A DNA stretch of 15,037 bases from Acidobacteriota bacterium. Lineage in GTDB: Bacteria; Acidobacteriota; Terriglobia; UBA7540. Position numbers and translations under genes: made by a program. The DNA is taken from contig JAKAWO010000034.1 of the NCBI GenBank assembly GCA_021827255.1, forward strand, positions 1-15,037. Direction: 5' to 3'. A model generated the notes under the pieces. It did no database searches. It had not been told where the DNA came from and was given only the letters and a program-made list of their open reading frames with translations. Shown piece after piece: positions 7,238 through 14,508 of the stretch (position 1 is its first letter; every line of letters begins with the position of its first letter).

Positions 7238-7840
7238 TCAATTCGGCTGCGGCGTGCCGTGGACGATGTGGACGAGGTCAATCTGGGTCCGGCCTGACTG
7301 GCGCTTGAGGGCGACGATTTTTTCTTCGTTGTGGCGTTTGATCTCGAAGACGGTTTTGCCCTCGTGGTCGCGCGGGGTGAACTTGGTCACCTCGTCGCCA
7401 ATCTGCTGGTGATAAAACTGCTCGACCTTACCGAGCGAGTCGGGGGTCCGGAACTTGGCGACGACCAGACGCATGTCCTTTCCGCTCGGCAGGCCGAAGC
7501 TCAGCTCGACGCTGTTGTCGTGTTGGCTTTCGATGCGCGTCGCCCCGGGGTAGATCGGCAGGCCGAGCGCCGCCCGGCTGACCCGCCCGTTCTTGTTCAC
7601 CTCGAGCGTTCCGGCGGGCGTGCGGATGGTCACTTGCTTTTCGCCGTTCCCTTTGCTGACGCGCACCATGTTGTGAGAGAGAAATTGGACGCCCACCCAG
7701 ATGGCCAGCACCGACACGGTCACAATCAGCGCCAGAATGGTCAGCACAATCGCCAAGACGTGATGGCCCTGGCGGGGTGGCGCGGGCGGCGGTGGCGGCA
7801 GGGGCGCGGCCGGACGCGGCGGTTGGGGTTCAGTGGCCAT
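7238..7840 (-). CDS. Proline-rich single-pass membrane protein, unknown function
   Basis: 200 residues, family not recognised. Residues 1-25 form a proline-rich cytoplasmic segment (PAAPLPPPPPAPP), followed by one hydrophobic helix (HVLAIVLTILALIVTVSVLAIWVGV) and a soluble domain of about 145 residues. In that domain LGLPIYPGATRIE and LVVAKFRTPDSLGKVEQFYHQQIG resemble a recurring pattern of bacterial proteins in which a short 'P-x-Y-P-G-A' strand precedes a compact alpha/beta domain; I infer a periplasmic sensor or structural role only loosely. ATG 7840 is selected over an upstream TTG because GAGGAGGG lies 8 bases before it. It is divergent from the aldo/keto reductase. Confidence 0.75.
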   Translation of the reverse strand: MATEPQPPRPAAPLPPPPPAPPRQGHHVLAIVLTILALIVTVSVLAIWVGVQFLSHNMVRVSKGNGEKQVTIRTPAGTLEVNKNGRVSRAALGLPIYPGATRIESQHDNSVELSFGLPSGKDMRLVVAKFRTPDSLGKVEQFYHQQIGDEVTKFTPRDHEGKTVFEIKRHNEEKIVALKRQSGRTQIDLVHIVHGTPQPN

Positions 7841-7894
7841 GGCGATAACCCTCCTCGACAATATTTACGCAGGCGCGGCGCGGCTGGTTCGGTC

Positions 7895-7900
7895 ATTATA
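7895..7900 (-). promoter_or_regulatory. Candidate -10 box for the proline-rich membrane protein
   Basis: Perfect TATAAT on the minus strand about 55 bases before ATG 7840, inside a 241-base divergent gap of high GC. No clear -35 at 16-18 bases, so sigma-70 use is plausible but unproven. Confidence 0.35.
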
Positions 7901-8081
7901 GCCCAACCCGCTCGGATTACCGCTTGGTGCCCACGCGGCAAGATGTAAGGCGCTCTGCCGGCGGGCGGCGAGCCGGGGCCAAGATCGCCACTTCAGGCGA
8001 GCTTCTGCGCTATGCTGAGAGTGCGGCGCGAAGGGCCAAGGGTGAGAGATTAAAGGGGGCGCCACAAGACAGGAGATCCCA

Positions 8082-9068
8082 ATGGAATACCGCACACTCG
8101 GTCAAAGTGGAGTTCGAATTTCCTCCGTCGGCCTCGGCTGCATGGGCATGTCGGAGTTTTACGGCCCGAGAGACGACAGCGAATCGCTGAATGTGATCCA
8201 TCGGGCGCTCGAGCTGGGCGTCAATTTTCTGGATACGGCGGACGTTTACGGCAACGGCCGGAATGAGCAATTGGTCGGCCGCGCCTTGAAAGGCCGGCGC
8301 GAGCGGACCGTCCTGGCCACCAAATTCGCCAATGTGCGCGACGCGGCGGGAAATTTCCTGGGCGTTAACGGCCGGCCGGAATACGTCCTTCAGGCTTGCG
8401 ACGCCAGCTTGAAGCGCCTGGGCGTGGACTACCTTGACCTCTATTACCAGCACCGCGTGGACCGCTCGGTGCCGATTGAAGAGACCGTCGGCGCGATGGC
8501 GCGACTGGTCGAGCAGGGCAAGGTGCGCTACCTCGGCCTGTCGGAAGCCGCGCCCGCCACGATTCGCCGCGCGCACAAGACGCATCCCATCTCGGCACTT
8601 CAGACCGAATATTCCCTTTGGAGCCGCGACCCGGAAATGGAAATCCTTTCAGTTTGCCGCGAACTGGGCATCACGTTCGTGGCCTACAGCCCGCTGGGGC
8701 GCGGCTTTCTGAGCGGAAAAATCCAATCGCCCGACGACCTCGCTCCCGACGACTGGCGGCGCATGAACCCGCGCTTCCAGGGCGAAAATTTTGAGAAAAA
8801 CCTCGAGCTCGTTCGCCGCGTGGAACAGATGGCTCGCGAGAAAGGCTCGACGCCGGCGCAACTGGCGCTCGCCTGGGTGCTCGCGCAAGGCCAGGACATC
8901 GTGCCCATCCCGGGCGCCAGCCGTATCGCCCACCTTGAAGAAAATATCGCCGCCGCGGACATCACGCTTTCATCGAGCGACCTCGAGCGCCTCAATGAAA
9001 TTCTGCCACCCGGTGCCACCGCCGGCCCACGCTACCCGGAAGGCGGAATGAAAGCCGTGAATGGATGA
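8082..9068 (+). CDS. Aldo/keto reductase
   Basis: 328-residue NADPH-dependent cytosolic oxidoreductase of the aldo/keto reductase superfamily, TIM-barrel fold. The catalytic tetrad is complete: D51 and Y56 in FLDTADVYGNG, K81 in LATKF, H124 in YYQHRVD. The N-terminus (MEYRTLGQSGVRISSVGLGCMGMS) and the C-terminal cofactor segment (IVPIPGASRIAHLEENI) match the YajO/AKR13-like subgroup that reduces aldehydes. The substrate is not evident. Start supported by AGGAG 7 bases before ATG. It is preceded by a divergent gap and followed after 110 bases by an unrelated cysteine-rich gene, so probably monocistronic. Confidence 0.93.
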   Translation: MEYRTLGQSGVRISSVGLGCMGMSEFYGPRDDSESLNVIHRALELGVNFLDTADVYGNGRNEQLVGRALKGRRERTVLATKFANVRDAAGNFLGVNGRPEYVLQACDASLKRLGVDYLDLYYQHRVDRSVPIEETVGAMARLVEQGKVRYLGLSEAAPATIRRAHKTHPISALQTEYSLWSRDPEMEILSVCRELGITFVAYSPLGRGFLSGKIQSPDDLAPDDWRRMNPRFQGENFEKNLELVRRVEQMAREKGSTPAQLALAWVLAQGQDIVPIPGASRIAHLEENIAAADITLSSSDLERLNEILPPGATAGPRYPEGGMKAVNG

Positions 9069-9178
9069 AGAACAGGTATTCGGGACCGTAGGCGCTAGCG
9101 CGGCGCCCCGGCGAAAAATCCTGTCATGCTCAATCCGGCATGGGTGTTAGGATGAGACGTCCGGCGAAGGAAGGGTTC

Positions 9179-9655
9179 ATGGCGAAGACAATGAGCAAGC
9201 CAAAAGGGAATCGTGGCGCAAAGCCCGCCGCCGGACGCCCCCGGTGCGGCTTGTGCGGCAAGACGGGCAAGCTGATTAAAACCGAATGCTGCGGCCAGTG
9301 GATCTGCGATGATGAGGACAAATACGTCATCTTTTCCTATGCCCGGAACAGTTGCCACCGAAACCACCGCCGGTTCACTCTCTGTGGCTACCATCACACG
9401 GAGACCCACAAGGGCGACTGGAGGAATTGTCAGAAATGCAAGGGGAGTTTTGAAACCGAGATGTACGTCTGGTACGGAACGAACGAATATAATTTCGTGA
9501 AACTCGAGAACCCTCCGGCGTATGAACCCACCCGATGCTCCACCTGCCATCGCATCATCAAACTGGCTGACGAGTCCTTCTCGACTCAAGGCGAGAAGTA
9601 TTTTTGCGAGGAATGCACCGCCGCCGAGTTCGCCCGCCCGCGCCCAAAGCAGTGA
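9179..9655 (+). CDS. Conserved cysteine-rich zinc-ribbon protein, unknown function
   Basis: 158 residues with 13 cysteines at 23, 26, 37, 38, 43, 59, 69, 84, 87, 120, 123, 143 and 146, giving four CxxC pairs plus a CC and several histidines (60, 63, 72, 73, 77). Enough ligands are present for about three zinc sites. I recall uncharacterised bacterial proteins with the same central block (TECCGQWICDDEDKY; FSYARNSCHRNHRR; EMYVWYGTNEYNF), but no function is known to me. The N-terminus is basic (MAKTMSKPKGNRGAK), compatible with nucleic-acid contact. ATG 9179 is chosen because GAAGGAAGGG lies just before it; two earlier in-frame starts (from 9140) lack a ribosome site. It is followed 80 bases later by another small zinc-binding protein on the same strand. 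Confidence 0.8.
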   Translation: MAKTMSKPKGNRGAKPAAGRPRCGLCGKTGKLIKTECCGQWICDDEDKYVIFSYARNSCHRNHRRFTLCGYHHTETHKGDWRNCQKCKGSFETEMYVWYGTNEYNFVKLENPPAYEPTRCSTCHRIIKLADESFSTQGEKYFCEECTAAEFARPRPKQ

Positions 9656-9735
9656 GAATTTTCGTTGCAGCGAGAGGCGCGATGCGGCCGACGCGGACCG
9701 TCGGGTCTGCGGACCCGCGACGGGAGGAACAGCGG

Positions 9736-9984
9736 ATGAGCCGCGACCGCCTAGCCTTCCCGGGCGCGCTCGCCCTGGTTCGTCAGTGCGCGGTGTGCGG
9801 ACGCTGGATGGTCGTCACCACGAGTCGGCGCATATTTTGCAGTCCCAGGTGTAGGTACAAGCCATGGGCCGCGACGCCGAAAGGTAAAGAAAGGCGCCGA
9901 GCGGCCTCGGCTGCCTACCGCAGAAGACAAAGCGAGGCGATCCGCGCGGCCACGCCGTGGGTCAGGCGGCGGCGGGAGCTCTGA
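9736..9984 (+). CDS. Small basic zinc-finger protein
   Basis: 82 residues. Cysteines C18, C21, C35 and C39 form CxxC-x13-CxxxC (QCAVCGRWM and RRIFCSPRCRYK), similar to the FCSxxCRxRxYRR module seen in CGNR-type and phage-associated zinc fingers. The rest is strongly basic (KERRRAASAAYRRRQ and a RRRREL end), consistent with nucleic-acid binding. ATG 9736 has GGGAGGAA upstream at good spacing; the frame is open from 9604 but the extension overlaps the previous gene and is unconserved in character. Function unknown; possibly co-transcribed with the preceding zinc-ribbon gene. Confidence 0.6.
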   Translation: MSRDRLAFPGALALVRQCAVCGRWMVVTTSRRIFCSPRCRYKPWAATPKGKERRRAASAAYRRRQSEAIRAATPWVRRRREL

Positions 9985-10015
9985 CCTCCTGATGCGCCCG
10001 CTGGGCCGTCTCCGT

Positions 10016-10540
10016 CTAAAACAAATCCTCCTGCTCGCTCTTCGTTCTCCGCTCGGCCTTGGCAAATGTTTCGACGCGGTGCTCGGGAAAGAGAATTTTC
10101 TTGCCCTCCAGAAGCTCGGCGATGGTGAGAATTTGGAGGCGCGGGTAGCGTCCGGGAAGATCCTTGGGCTGGTAGAAGCCTGCCGACGCCGCCTCGGTCA
10201 TCATGGGCTTGGTCGGCTCGCGGAGCGTGATTAGAGCGCCGATGGCCGCCTTTTCGCGTTCCAGCACGCCCTTCAAATCGCGCACGTGGTTCACGCCCAC
10301 GTAGCCGCTTTTGACCTGAACGATTACCTGCTTGGCCTTGCCGCTCTTGTCCTCGAAAAAATTGATGGTGCCGTCAATGCCCGTGTCCGCGCCCTTCCTG
10401 CGGTCCTTGGCGGGCCGGGCGTTCACCAAGTCCACCGCCCACCACTCGAGCTGGTGCGGGCTGATTTCCCTGAGCGCCTGCGCCCCGGCCAAATCCTTGG
10501 GCGCGCCGACGGTCTTGCCGATTCGTGGTTGTGGCGGAGA
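10016..10540 (-). pseudogene. C-terminal remnant of a DNA methyltransferase-endonuclease fusion (Mrr-like domain)
   Basis: The reading frame from about 10540 down to the stop at 10016 encodes the tail of a known fusion type in which a DNA methyltransferase carries a C-terminal PD-(D/E)xK nuclease. Recognisable are LEWWAVDLVNARPAKD, KGADTGIDG (D40 counted from the TTG at 10492), QVIVQVKSG (Q59-x-K61) and LREPTKPMMTEAASAGFY. No proper start exists: the frame runs upstream into the end of the neighbouring endonuclease gene, and the TTG at 10492 has no usable ribosome site. Its matching N-terminal part is at 12643-13005 on the same strand, separated by a two-gene R-M cassette. The nuclease core looks intact, so a small stand-alone nuclease cannot be excluded. 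Confidence 0.75.
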
Positions 10541-10563
10541 TTGACCGCTCGCTGATTCCGCAG

Positions 10564-11460
10564 TTAAACGAAAGTGCCGCGCTCAAGGGCCTTGGCAGGG
10601 TCATACCAGACGGCCCCGAGGAATGACTGGATTTCTTGGCAGAACCCCCAGACAACCTCGGGATCAATTGGGCTGGCCCGATGCTGCGCTCTCACCTCCT
10701 GGTAGTCTGTCCGTTTCCCGAAAGGCAGGCGCCTTGCGTGCCGGAGAAGGAACACGTTGTCTATCGCCGTTAACCGACAATCTTCCGGCTCCATATCCAG
10801 GTATTCCACGAGCACATAGTAGCGCGACATCGGACAGCCCTGTTTTAGCCGAGCGGCTGTCCCGGCTGCCTCTTGAAACATGGTCTTATCGAGGTTCACC
10901 TTGCATTCCGCAGCCAATACCGCTAGGACGAGCTTGCCCTGAGTCGTTTTTGCCCCTGTGAAGTCAGCGTCTGGTGAAAACTTGTAGTGGATCGTTCTCC
11001 CGAGAGCAAAATCGGCATCCTTCTCTTTCACCTCAACCGGCGGCTTCCCGCCGAGCGCGCTGAGGTTTGAAGGGGTAAAGGCCAGGGACATGAAGGCGGT
11101 CTGGGGACCAATTTCGAGGCTAAACTCAGGCAACCCCTTCATAATTCGTGGGTTGATAAGATGAACCAGGAATTCTTCAATGATTGAGTTGTCCAGCTTC
11201 AGCTGACCCTTCTGCGGGATCAGGAACGGCGACTGTGACTTCATTATGAGTTCCACTTCTATTTCGTCCTTGTAGGCGTTTAAGAGCGCCGTAAGCTCCT
11301 GCACGCGTTCCTTCCCAGCGGGCCGGAGGCTCCTCACCTCGCTGATCCATTTCTCATACCTGGCCAGGCATTGCTTGAGGATGTCTAGGTCGGTCGCTCC
11401 GCACTTCGGGTTGTTGATTGCTGCCAAGAGCTTGTCTTTATGCGGAGTCTGGAGCGTCAA
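10564..11460 (-). CDS. Type II restriction endonuclease, probably Bpu10I family
   Basis: 298 residues. The central part shows a PD-(D/E)xK-like core: SPDADFTGAK (D166) and AVLAAECKVNLDKTMFQEA (E185-x-K187). The overall pattern, including NVFLLRHARRLPFGKRTDY and WGFCQEIQSFLGAVWYDP, resembles the Bpu10I-type restriction enzymes as I remember them; the target sequence cannot be deduced. Translation starts at TTG, supported by AGGAAGG 7-8 bases upstream, and overlaps the methyltransferase stop (TTGA), so the two are translationally coupled and the toxic enzyme follows its protective methylase. The ending TAA lies right at the junction with the split-gene remnant. AT content is higher than in the flanking genes, suggesting transfer. 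Confidence 0.75.
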   Translation of the reverse strand: MTLQTPHKDKLLAAINNPKCGATDLDILKQCLARYEKWISEVRSLRPAGKERVQELTALLNAYKDEIEVELIMKSQSPFLIPQKGQLKLDNSIIEEFLVHLINPRIMKGLPEFSLEIGPQTAFMSLAFTPSNLSALGGKPPVEVKEKDADFALGRTIHYKFSPDADFTGAKTTQGKLVLAVLAAECKVNLDKTMFQEAAGTAARLKQGCPMSRYYVLVEYLDMEPEDCRLTAIDNVFLLRHARRLPFGKRTDYQEVRAQHRASPIDPEVVWGFCQEIQSFLGAVWYDPAKALERGTFV

Positions 11461-12653
11461 ATTATTTCCTTCCTGTTAAGTATTGGAGATGCAGATATCG
11501 TTGAAGCATCCGAAAGCGCAGCCGTAATGTCGTCACGTGGTTCGCCGCTGGCCCGGCGCAAGGCATCCTCAAGGTGTCGCTGCGCTATTAGGCGTCCCGC
11601 GCCTTGAACCGGGGCCCTTCCCGTCGAAGCCATCACGAGTATGTCCTCCCTGATGGCTTTCCCAAAACGATTAGTGAACACGCGATGGCGTTCGCCTTCC
11701 AGTTGAAAGCACCCGAGAGAACCGGCGAGTTCCCGGATTATCGCTGAGTTGCTGAAGGGCACGCCCCGGACGTTCGACTCGTGCCCAACGACCATGACCA
11801 GATTCGCGCCAGGTTTCAATGCCAGCCCGAGGCTCGCCAGGCACAGCTCCATATCCAAGGCGTACTGAACGACGGTACGAAATCGGTTCGCTCTATTTTT
11901 TCGATTGGACCCTATCTCGCTTTCGGCAACCTTCAGCAAATCGAAGCCAAGCGCCTCCAGCAACGCGCGGTGGTTCTGGTGGTAGTTAAACACGTTTATA
12001 TAAGGAGGGCTTGTGAGTACGAGGTCGGCAACGGAGTTGTACCTATTGCTTATGTCTCGCGCGTCGCGGAGGTGGACAACTATTTCCCTTTGAGAAAAAG
12101 GCAGGCTGGTCAGATCCTCCGCGACCGATGAGCAGGCTTTACAGATGACCGACGCTAACTCACCGCCTCCGGTAGTTTCCGCCCTCATCATCACGATCAA
12201 CGCAAGCAGCAACTCGCTCTTCAGCTCCGTTGCGGCGAACAGCTCCCTGGCGAGATCGAGTAAGTTGATACATCTTTCCCTGTTGTCCTCACTCCCTGCG
12301 AACAAGGGCAGGCCGCGGAAGGGTCCAATAAGGCGATGCACCTGGTTGGAGACACGCTTAAACAGCTCGGATCTCTCGTTGGTTGGGGTATTCGCAAAAG
12401 CTATGAATCTCGACATCGCGTACGCGGCCGGGTTTATCTCGTACCCGGCTGCCGGAAATCCCTTTGCGGCCGCCTCAAGCAGCACTGTCCCGCTACCGCA
12501 GAAGGGATCGATGACGAGGGATCCCGGGACCGCGAGAGCGTCGAGCAGATATTCGATGAATTGCGGCGTAAATTGACCGCGCCAGTTGAAGATATTTGAC
12601 CGGCTCTTTTCTGATACATCCAGCCTGGTCTGTTCAAGCAGTTCAGACCTCAT
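11457..12653 (-). CDS. DNA methyltransferase of a type II restriction-modification system
   Basis: 398 residues. The SAM-binding motif I comes first (VIDPFCGSGTVLLEAA, DPFCGSGT at 49-56, with GYEINPAAYA after it), and the catalytic motif IV TSPPY is at 214-218 (LVLTSPPYINVF). That order is amino-methyltransferase type (N6-adenine or N4-cytosine). The N-terminus SNIFNWRGQFTPQFIEYLLD is typical of a subgroup of solitary or type II methylases. It protects host DNA from the endonuclease encoded immediately downstream. ATG 12653 follows AAAAGGGG and overlaps the end of the upstream remnant ORF by 11 bases. Sampled stretches are clearly less GC-rich than neighbouring host genes (for example 27 of 60 bases at 11881-11940 against 45 of 60 at 5161-5220). 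Confidence 0.88.
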   Translation of the reverse strand: MRSELLEQTRLDVSEKSRSNIFNWRGQFTPQFIEYLLDALAVPGSLVIDPFCGSGTVLLEAAAKGFPAAGYEINPAAYAMSRFIAFANTPTNERSELFKRVSNQVHRLIGPFRGLPLFAGSEDNRERCINLLDLARELFAATELKSELLLALIVMMRAETTGGGELASVICKACSSVAEDLTSLPFSQREIVVHLRDARDISNRYNSVADLVLTSPPYINVFNYHQNHRALLEALGFDLLKVAESEIGSNRKNRANRFRTVVQYALDMELCLASLGLALKPGANLVMVVGHESNVRGVPFSNSAIIRELAGSLGCFQLEGERHRVFTNRFGKAIREDILVMASTGRAPVQGAGRLIAQRHLEDALRRASGEPRDDITAALSDASTISASPILNRKEII

Positions 12654-13005
12654 TTATACCCCTTTTGGCTCGCGCATCGGCGGTCTCCGCAGGCGCTAGT
12701 AGGCACATTACACATGGAGCCCGTGATGCCGTTGGCACCTGCGTGGTATCGCCAAGCTGGCGTGGGCCGCTGGTGCGGATTCCTTTGTAAACCGCCTCCG
12801 ATTCCAGGCCCCATTGCCAGGTGTCCTCGAACGCGGTGATTTGCGCGGCGGATTCCGCGCCGCTCTTTTCCTTGAAGAGCACGTTGTAGGTGGCGCTGGA
12901 GTTGAACGGCGGATCAAGGTAAATCAGGTCAACGGTTGCGTCCACGACGTATTCGCGGAAGATTTTGAGGTTATCGCCGAAGTAAAGTTTGTTCGCCCCG
13001 CCCAT
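12643..13005 (-). pseudogene. N-terminal remnant of a DNA methyltransferase-endonuclease fusion
   Basis: The first about 80-85 residues (MGGANKLYFGDNLKIFREYV, then LIYLDPPFNSSATYNVLFKE and AAQITAFEDTWQWGLESEAVY) are the start of a widespread site-specific DNA methyltransferase with catalytic motif DPPF at 31-34. After about residue 85 (near position 12750) the sequence turns into unrelated residues and stops at 12643, without the SAM-binding motif I or target-recognition part. The protein cannot be an active methylase alone. Its C-terminal counterpart lies at 10016-10540. The remnant's promoter region may now drive the inserted R-M genes, whose first ORF overlaps its end (inference). ATG 13005 has only a poor ribosome site. 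Confidence 0.8.
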
Positions 13006-13094
13006 GGGAGCCAAGCATAGCACAATGATTCGTGGCCGGGGGACGCGACAGCCGCGGGCGCGCGCGGGTAACAACCCAGAAATCGTTGCGATGC

Positions 13095-13178
13095 GTGCGC
13101 TGGGGACAGATCATCGTCGGCTGGGTGCTGGTGGCGCTCTTCCTGGCGGGCGTGACGGGGATTGCGCGGCGGGAATAG
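13095..13178 (+). CDS. Possible 27-residue membrane microprotein (low confidence)
   Basis: A GTG-started frame encodes one hydrophobic helix (WGQIIVGWVLVALFLAGVTG) with basic residues at both ends (VRW start, ARRE end). The 313-base gap 13006-13318 otherwise holds only the Y-shaped repeat. There is no clear ribosome-binding site and the frame extends upstream without a better start, so it may be chance. Confidence 0.15.
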   Translation: MRWGQIIVGWVLVALFLAGVTGIARRE

Positions 13179-13242
13179 GCGCGGCACCGCCAATGCCCCG
13201 GCATATGGCGGGGTTCCAGAGGTCGCGATGCCTCGCGGGGCG

Positions 13243-13330
13243 GGCTAGGGTTTGAGTAGCGCCGGGCTTCAGCCCGGCACCTGCCGCCCTGAAGGGCGGC
13301 GCTACAGAAGGCCGCAGGCTAGGGTTTGAG
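13243..13330. repeat. 14-bp direct repeats bracketing a palindromic element
   Basis: GGCTAGGGTTTGAG occurs at 13243-13256 and 13317-13330. The second copy is the reverse complement of the last codons plus stop of the Gfo/Idh gene (CTC AAA CCC TAG CC); the first is a duplicate beyond the palindromic element. This is the layout expected of an insertion with target-site duplication, or of a slippage duplication. Confidence 0.65.
13256..13305. repeat. Y-shaped GTAGC palindromic element (REP/MITE-like)
   Basis: GTAGC (13256-13260) pairs with GCTAC (13301-13305). Between them are two perfect 8-bp hairpins, GCCGGGCT-TC-AGCCCGGC (13261-13278) and GCCGCCCT-GA-AGGGCGGC (13283-13300), separated by ACCT. 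All arms are perfectly paired, so the strand can fold as a three-way junction. It shares the GTAGC opening with the 36-bp repeats. No transposase (RAYT) gene is in the window. Confidence 0.75.
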
Positions 13331-14404
13331 CCAAGGCGTGATGGGGATTTGGTCGGGGCGCGGAGGCTTATAGGGCCAGGAGATTTTTTGGCCGGTGGCG
13401 GCGGACTGGTAGGCGGCGTAAATGATTTCGAGCGTGGCGCGGCCATCCTCGCCGGTTTCGATGGGGGTTTCATTATTGAGGATGCAGCGGATGAAGTGGC
13501 GCATTTCATGCGGGAAGCCGTAGAGATGGGCCTCCTCAAAAACGGTGAATGTCCAGCCTTGGGTCTGGCCGGCTTTTTCGACGGCATAACCGTAGCCCTG
13601 GGCGCTGTAGGTTTCCATGGAGCTGCCGTGGAGCAGGTCGCAGAGCACGACGCCCTGGGTGCCGTAAAGCTCAATGCGGTCATCCATGCCGCCGTGCTTG
13701 GCCCAACTGTCCTCGATGAGGGCGATTCCGCCGCCCTCGAATTCGAGGATGAGGACGGAATTGTCCTCGCCCTGGGTGCGCTCGGCATGGAAGACGCGCT
13801 GGCAGTGAGCGAAGACGCTTTTGGGCTTGGGCTTGCCGTACATCCAGCGGGCCCACTCGATGCCGTGGCAGCCCATGTCCATCAGGGCGCCGCCGCCCGA
13901 GCGGTGCACGTCATAGAACCAGCCGGAGTGCGGGCCGGAGTGTTTTTCGCCTTGCTTCACCATGTAGAGCTTGCCGATCGCTCCTTCTTCGGCAAGCTTC
14001 TTGGCGCGGACGTACTTGGGCGAGAAAACGATGGTCTCGGCATACAGCAACTTGACCTTGTGCTTTTTCGCCGCCTCCACCATGGCGTCGGCGTCGGCGA
14101 GGGTGTGGGCGAGCGGCTTTTCGACGATGACGTGCTTGCCGGCTTCGGCGGCGGCCACCACCACGGCTCGGTGCAGGTCATTCGGAATGCCGACGACCAC
14201 GGCATCCACTTCCTTAGAATCGAGCAGGTTGCGATAATCTGAAAACCTGGAAGGGATTTGCCACTTATCGGCGAAGGCCGCCAGGTGGGACGGGTTGGGA
14301 GAACAAGCCGCCACGACCACCGCTTCAGGAACGTCCTGGAGAGCCTCCGCATGAAGGTTGGAAGAGAATGCTGAGCCGATAATGCCGACGCGAACGTGTT
14401 CCAT
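13319..14404 (-). CDS. Gfo/Idh/MocA family oxidoreductase, cytoplasmic
   Basis: 361 residues, full length, without signal peptide, unlike the Tat-exported paralogue at 233. Rossmann nucleotide-binding start VRVGIIGSAFSSNLHAEAL, catalytic EKP motif at 95-97 (K96, HVIVEKPLAHT) and the catalytic-site histidine H180 in GGALMDMGCHGIEWARWMYG. This predicts an NAD(P)-dependent sugar, inositol or sugar-acid dehydrogenase or reductase; the exact substrate is unknown. ATG 14404 follows GGAGGG at about 8 bases. It lies 104 bases downstream of a small cytochrome c gene and a gluconate 2-dehydrogenase subunit 3-like gene on the same strand, suggesting a shared role in sugar oxidation. Its last codons are duplicated beyond the Y-shaped repeat. 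Confidence 0.92.
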   Translation of the reverse strand: MEHVRVGIIGSAFSSNLHAEALQDVPEAVVVAACSPNPSHLAAFADKWQIPSRFSDYRNLLDSKEVDAVVVGIPNDLHRAVVVAAAEAGKHVIVEKPLAHTLADADAMVEAAKKHKVKLLYAETIVFSPKYVRAKKLAEEGAIGKLYMVKQGEKHSGPHSGWFYDVHRSGGGALMDMGCHGIEWARWMYGKPKPKSVFAHCQRVFHAERTQGEDNSVLILEFEGGGIALIEDSWAKHGGMDDRIELYGTQGVVLCDLLHGSSMETYSAQGYGYAVEKAGQTQGWTFTVFEEAHLYGFPHEMRHFIRCILNNETPIETGEDGRATLEIIYAAYQSAATGQKISWPYKPPRPDQIPITPWLKP

Positions 14405-14508
14405 GGGTTTTCCCTCCGCAAGGTTCCAAAGCGTTCACAATTTCCGCGAGATGGCGGGACAAGTTGGCGCGGCGCGACGCGGTGGGCCAGGGTCCGGCGC
14501 TATCCTCC

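Noticed and set aside
10557..12692. 7-bp direct repeat TCCGCAG at 10557-10563 and 12686-12692, bracketing the R-M cassette
   Set aside because: About one such 7-bp match is expected by chance when two windows of roughly 100 bases are compared, and the loss of the middle of the old gene argues against clean insertion with target duplication.
12643..12740. TGTAAT as a -10 for the inserted methyltransferase
   Set aside because: No acceptable -35 at the right distance.
13349..14242. 297-codon plus-strand open frame opposite the second Gfo/Idh gene
   Set aside because: Shadow of a well-supported minus-strand gene; Gly/Val/His-rich pseudo-protein.
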